Of a stretch of 8,945 nt of DNA, positions 6,444 to 8,945 are shown in pieces. Origin of the DNA: Gammaproteobacteria bacterium (GTDB lineage: Bacteria > Pseudomonadota > Gammaproteobacteria > Eutrophobiales > Eutrophobiaceae); contig JABHFC010000291.1 of assembly GCA_018676275.1 (NCBI GenBank), positions 1 to 8,945 on the forward strand, in the 5' to 3' direction. How positions within the stretch are numbered: position 1 is the stretch's first letter; every line of letters starts with the position of its first letter. Made by a program: the position numbers and the translations under genes. The notes beneath the pieces are model-generated. The model had not been told where the DNA came from and ran no database searches. It saw only the letters and a list, made by a program, of their open reading frames with translations.

Positions 6444-6640
6444 TCATCCCCGCCGCAAGCGGGCGCGGTATTAACGACGTCATGCCGGATTTATTCCGGC
6501 ACACCCCTCAAGGGAGTACCGAGGTCCAGTTAAATGAAGTTCCGCTGTAAGCGGACATTGTTTTACTGGATTCCCGTTGGAATTTATGCCCGGAGGGGTA
6601 CGGGAATGACAACAACGTTGCAAGCTGCGGGGAGTTTAAT
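6444..6640. repeat. Cluster of nested palindromes, REP/MITE-like intergenic repeat
   Basis: The non-coding 252 bp between two convergent genes contains several perfect inverted repeats: CCCGC/GCGGG (6449-6463), TGCCGGA/TCCGGCA (6483-6501), TCCGC/GCGGA (6541-6555), and ATTCCCGT/ACGGGAAT (6570-6577 with 6600-6607). TCCAGT at 6525-6530 pairs with ACTGGA at 6565-6570 and encloses the third hairpin. The outer ends are imperfect inverted copies of each other (CCCCGCCGCAAGC near 6448, and on the other strand CCCCGCAGCTTGC near 6620-6632). The stretch is clearly more GC-rich than its flanks. Such mosaics, with the common CTGGATTCCCG-type ends, are usually dispersed many times in proteobacterial genomes. 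No open frame lies inside. A copy number cannot be judged from one window. Confidence 0.7.
6483..6501. terminator. Perfect hairpin between convergent genes, possible bidirectional transcription stop
   Basis: Arms of 7 bp (TGCCGGA/TCCGGCA) around a 5-nt loop lie 86 nt after the lipoprotein stop and 149 nt after the TSUP stop. No T-tract follows on either strand, so it is not a canonical intrinsic terminator. It may still attenuate read-through or protect 3' ends, as REP hairpins do. It is part of the larger palindrome cluster. Confidence 0.3.
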
Positions 6641-6649
6641 CCGATGAAA

Positions 6650-7381
6650 TTAGATCAACACCCAGGCCCGATAAAGGAGTCTGGCTGCAAATATTGTCAT
6701 AATTATCTTGAACACGTGCCTGAATTGCTTTTCTGATATTTTGTGTAACATAGCCTTACCCAGTTTTGCCGCAGGAAATGCGACCAGAATTGCCAGCAAC
6801 ATGACAAGCATGTATGGACTGAAATCAAAACCAAAAGTTACATAGCCCACAATTTTAAAGGCATTCATAAACATTAAACCTGCGGCCAGCGTCGCCGTGA
6901 TTTGTAACTTATTCAGCTTTGTACGCACCATTACCGGTTGAAAAATTCCACCGAATGAAAACAGGGCTGATAAAAAAGAATGTAACAGCCCTATCAGGAA
7001 AAATGGATGAGGAAAAGCTCTTTTGAAATTGATATCGGGTAGCCATACTGCCAGCAACATTAATGTCGCAACTGAGAAAGCAATAAATGCTTCCGGTAAG
7101 CCGATATAAAGACTGGTTCCAGCGATTGCACCAATTAGTGCACCAATCACAAAGGGAATAACAATCGGGTAATGTATATCTTTTCTGAAATACCAGGTAC
7201 GAGAGAGGGATAATCCGACCATCATGACACTATGCACAGGCACCATGGCTGTGATGGGTAATATAGTACTGAGTATAGCAATCATGACAAAGCCACCACC
7301 AATACCAAAGGCAGAACTTATCGCTGTAGAGAGAAAGCTGCCAAAGATAATTACCCAGGCAAGCGGATCAAGTAGATCCAT
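6650..7381 (-). CDS. TSUP (TauE/SafE) family membrane transporter
   Basis: This 243-residue, very hydrophobic protein has about seven or eight predicted membrane segments. The TSUP family moves sulfite, sulfonates, thiosulfate or other organic anions across the inner membrane. The first repeat carries the hallmark FGIGGGFVMIAIL (25-37), preceded by a first membrane helix. The second repeat has FSFGGIFQPVMV (141-152), the matching half-motif, after a central hydrophilic link (INFKRAFPHP, about 117-126). Length is typical. The ATG at 7381 comes 39 nt after the HpaF-type gene's stop in an AT-rich leader without a Shine-Dalgarno, which suggests co-transcription from upstream. The substrate cannot be read from the sequence. 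The neighbouring isomerase and molybdoenzyme would fit uptake or export of an aromatic acid or of a sulfur oxyanion. The family call is firm. Confidence 0.9.
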   Translation of the reverse strand: MDLLDPLAWVIIFGSFLSTAISSAFGIGGGFVMIAILSTILPITAMVPVHSVMMVGLSLSRTWYFRKDIHYPIVIPFVIGALIGAIAGTSLYIGLPEAFIAFSVATLMLLAVWLPDINFKRAFPHPFFLIGLLHSFLSALFSFGGIFQPVMVRTKLNKLQITATLAAGLMFMNAFKIVGYVTFGFDFSPYMLVMLLAILVAFPAAKLGKAMLHKISEKQFRHVFKIIMTIFAARLLYRAWVLI

Positions 7382-7420
7382 AATATTTTATGAATTTTTG
7401 ATTAACAAAAACTGGGGAAG

Positions 7421-7813
7421 CTAGTTTTGTTTCTGTCGGATATATTTATGAATATTATTTTCTTTGAAAGACAGATCTTTTTCCAGTTCAACCAGTTCAA
7501 ATGAAAGACCCAGGGGTCGCCTGACAAATATAGGCTCAAAATATTTTTTCAAGGACTCGAATAATTTTTCAGCTACTTCCATGCGCGTAGCTTTGTCTCG
7601 ACCATGACCAAGTTTTAATGTCATATGAACAAAGGCGTTCTCCGGGTCACCATCGGCAATCAGGTAAGTATCACAACGCACTGCTCGAAACCGAATTCCT
7701 CCCAGTGGAAACACACCCGTTTCCAACGCAGTATCTTGCAATGTGCTCATCAGTCCTTGCATCTTGATTTCGTCATCAAGATTCGAAGAATATTCAATAA
7801 TAAAATGCGGCAT
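7421..7813 (-). CDS. hpaF: 5-carboxymethyl-2-hydroxymuconate delta-isomerase (HpaF/CHMI-type tautomerase)
   Basis: In the homoprotocatechuate (4-hydroxyphenylacetate) meta-cleavage pathway this trimeric cytoplasmic enzyme converts 5-carboxymethyl-2-hydroxymuconate to its 2-oxo isomer. The 130 residues begin MPHFIIEYS, so Met removal exposes the catalytic N-terminal proline of the tautomerase superfamily. FPLGGIR (36-42), ADGDPENAFVHMTLKLG (53-69, containing the conserved FVHMTLK) and the C-terminal LSFKENNIHKYI follow the E. coli enzyme closely, as remembered, including the length of about 126. TATTAGCT separates a weak AGG from the ATG at 7813. It lies 30 nt after the molybdoenzyme stop and 39 nt before the TSUP start. 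No other hpa genes (dioxygenase, dehydrogenase, decarboxylase, hydratase) are in the window, so the true substrate could be another enol acid. Confidence 0.9.
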   Translation of the reverse strand: MPHFIIEYSSNLDDEIKMQGLMSTLQDTALETGVFPLGGIRFRAVRCDTYLIADGDPENAFVHMTLKLGHGRDKATRMEVAEKLFESLKKYFEPIFVRRPLGLSFELVELEKDLSFKENNIHKYIRQKQN

Positions 7814-7843
7814 AGCTAATACCTGTGTTATCGAGACATTATT

Positions 7844-8945
7844 TTACCCCATTGGGTAAACTTTACACATCAGTCCTTTCAGATTGGTTGCTCCCATGCC
7901 GGGATCCAGTGGCGGGCCATCCATAGTCAATATATTAATGTTTGACTCATCCCATCCGTAATCCGGGGCACTTTTTTCAGGGAACCACCAGCCAAATTCT
8001 GTACTTACTACTCTTGGATCAACCCCATCGAACAATCTTGCTTTAAGCCTGACACGTCCACGTGGTGATTCAACATAAACCCAGTCACCTTCAACGATTC
8101 CCAGCTGAAGCGCAACATCCGGGTGAATTTCAATCAGCGGGTCAGGATGGCCTTTGCGCAGGGATTTTGACTGCCGGTGTTCTGATCCAAAATAATTAAA
8201 AATTCGCGTACCGGTGATCAGAATCAGTGGGTATTCATCCGTAAATTCAACTTCTCTTGCGGGGCTTTCCGGCGGCTCAACAAAACCCGGTAAAGGGTCG
8301 TAGCCCCACTCTTTGTATTGATGCAGATAAAAATCCAGCTTGCCGGACTTCGAATTAAAACCATGTTTCTCATGTTTGCGAAATTCCGGTTTGTTCTGAA
8401 GATAAGGCATGGTCTTGAATTCTTCCCAGCTCAAGCCAGCCGGCTCCAGTATATGATCAAGTGAGTCTTCATAGCTGTCCCAGAATTCTTCTTCAAAACC
8501 CAGCTTTTTACCCAGTTCATTCAGAATTATATGATCCGGCCAGGCTTCTTCCAGAGGTTCTACTACCTTGTTCCTTGGAAATACATAGCCATGCACTTTC
8601 CAGTAATCAGCAATATTATCGTTCTCCAGCCAGGTTGCCGCGGGTAGGACGATATCCGCTAATTCCGTCGTTGGCGTCTTGAATATGTCCGTTGCAACAA
8701 AAAATTCCAGCTTCTTAATGACCTCATAGACCCGTTTCGCGTTTTCTCTGGCCATTAGCGTATTACTGGCAAACACAACCATGGCACGGACCTGGTAAGG
8801 ATCCGCATGTTCAATTGCATCCCAAACTACATGAGGTGTGATACGGTTAATTACCGCCCCGAGCTTGTATCTTTCCCCACCCAGCAATTTTGCTCTTTGC
8901 TCGGCAGGAAGTTTGTCGAAAGCCGAAAACTCTGATCTTGGCATC
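7844..8945 (-). CDS. Molybdopterin oxidoreductase catalytic subunit, C-terminal part (enters from right edge)
   Basis: The frame is open to the right edge. The Met codon at 8944 is the first visible codon but is very probably internal, since the N-terminal iron-sulfur and first cofactor domains are missing. What remains has the end of the Molybdopterin oxidoreductase domain: VVFASNTLMARENAKRVYE, then LADIVLPAATWLEND, the usual stretch before the cofactor-binding part. Next comes the C-terminal molybdopterin-dinucleotide-binding beta-barrel: PLILITGTRIFNYFGSEHRQ, IEIHPDVALQLGI, and DWVYVESPRGRVRLKA. The tail ESNINILT...GATNLKGLMCKVYP is characteristic of a group of DMSO-reductase superfamily enzymes that includes polysulfide/thiosulfate reductase-like and transhydroxylase-like proteins. 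The metal-ligand residue and the FeS cysteines are outside the window, so the substrate cannot be assigned. It is upstream of, and probably co-transcribed with, the HpaF-type and TSUP genes. Confidence 0.92.
   Translation of the reverse strand, partial: MPRSEFSAFDKLPAEQRAKLLGGERYKLGAVINRITPHVVWDAIEHADPYQVRAMVVFASNTLMARENAKRVYEVIKKLEFFVATDIFKTPTTELADIVLPAATWLENDNIADYWKVHGYVFPRNKVVEPLEEAWPDHIILNELGKKLGFEEEFWDSYEDSLDHILEPAGLSWEEFKTMPYLQNKPEFRKHEKHGFNSKSGKLDFYLHQYKEWGYDPLPGFVEPPESPAREVEFTDEYPLILITGTRIFNYFGSEHRQSKSLRKGHPDPLIEIHPDVALQLGIVEGDWVYVESPRGRVRLKARLFDGVDPRVVSTEFGWWFPEKSAPDYGWDESNINILTMDGPPLDPGMGATNLKGLMCKVYPMG

Noticed and set aside
8461..8682. Plus-strand open frame of 73 codons opposite the molybdoenzyme
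   Set aside because: The opposite strand encodes a clearly conserved molybdopterin oxidoreductase domain; the plus frame looks like a chance shadow.

Overview
The window looks like a piece of gammaproteobacterial chromosome. The support is a TolC-type outer-membrane protein with a signal peptide, a lipoprotein, an HpaF-type isomerase closely resembling the enterobacterial enzyme as I remember it, and REP-like palindromic intergenic DNA. Base composition is AT-rich by eye, most of all in the left two thirds. No genus can be named from sequence alone, and I see no RNA gene, CRISPR array, insertion sequence or integrase.

Left block (1-5612, all minus strand). Six genes are packed as one probable operon, read from right to left: a small P-loop kinase, a class-I O-methyltransferase of the HDW type, a TolC-family outer-membrane channel, two distantly related proteins of about 280 residues with no family I can assign firmly, and a radical SAM enzyme that runs off the left edge. 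Gaps are 16, 97, 38, 5 and 13 nt. Radical SAM chemistry, methyl transfer, phosphoryl transfer, an unknown enzyme pair and an outer-membrane exit duct together look like a small-molecule biosynthesis and export locus. The two unknown proteins are the most interesting part. They share a C-terminal block with each other, and their strand-helix-strand repeat pattern recalls ABBA-fold aromatic prenyltransferases. That link is a hypothesis only.

Middle (5613-6649). A 65-bp divergent spacer separates the operon from a plus-strand gene for a predicted lipoprotein of unknown function. After it comes a 252-bp non-coding stretch between convergent genes, filled with nested palindromes typical of a dispersed REP/MITE-like repeat.

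Right block (6650-8945, minus strand). Read from right to left it holds the C-terminal part of a large molybdopterin oxidoreductase (DMSO-reductase superfamily) that enters from the right edge, a 5-carboxymethyl-2-hydroxymuconate delta-isomerase (HpaF-type tautomerase), and a TSUP (TauE/SafE) membrane transporter. Gaps of 30 and 39 nt suggest co-transcription. The combination hints at aromatic or sulfur-compound metabolism and appears unrelated to the left block.
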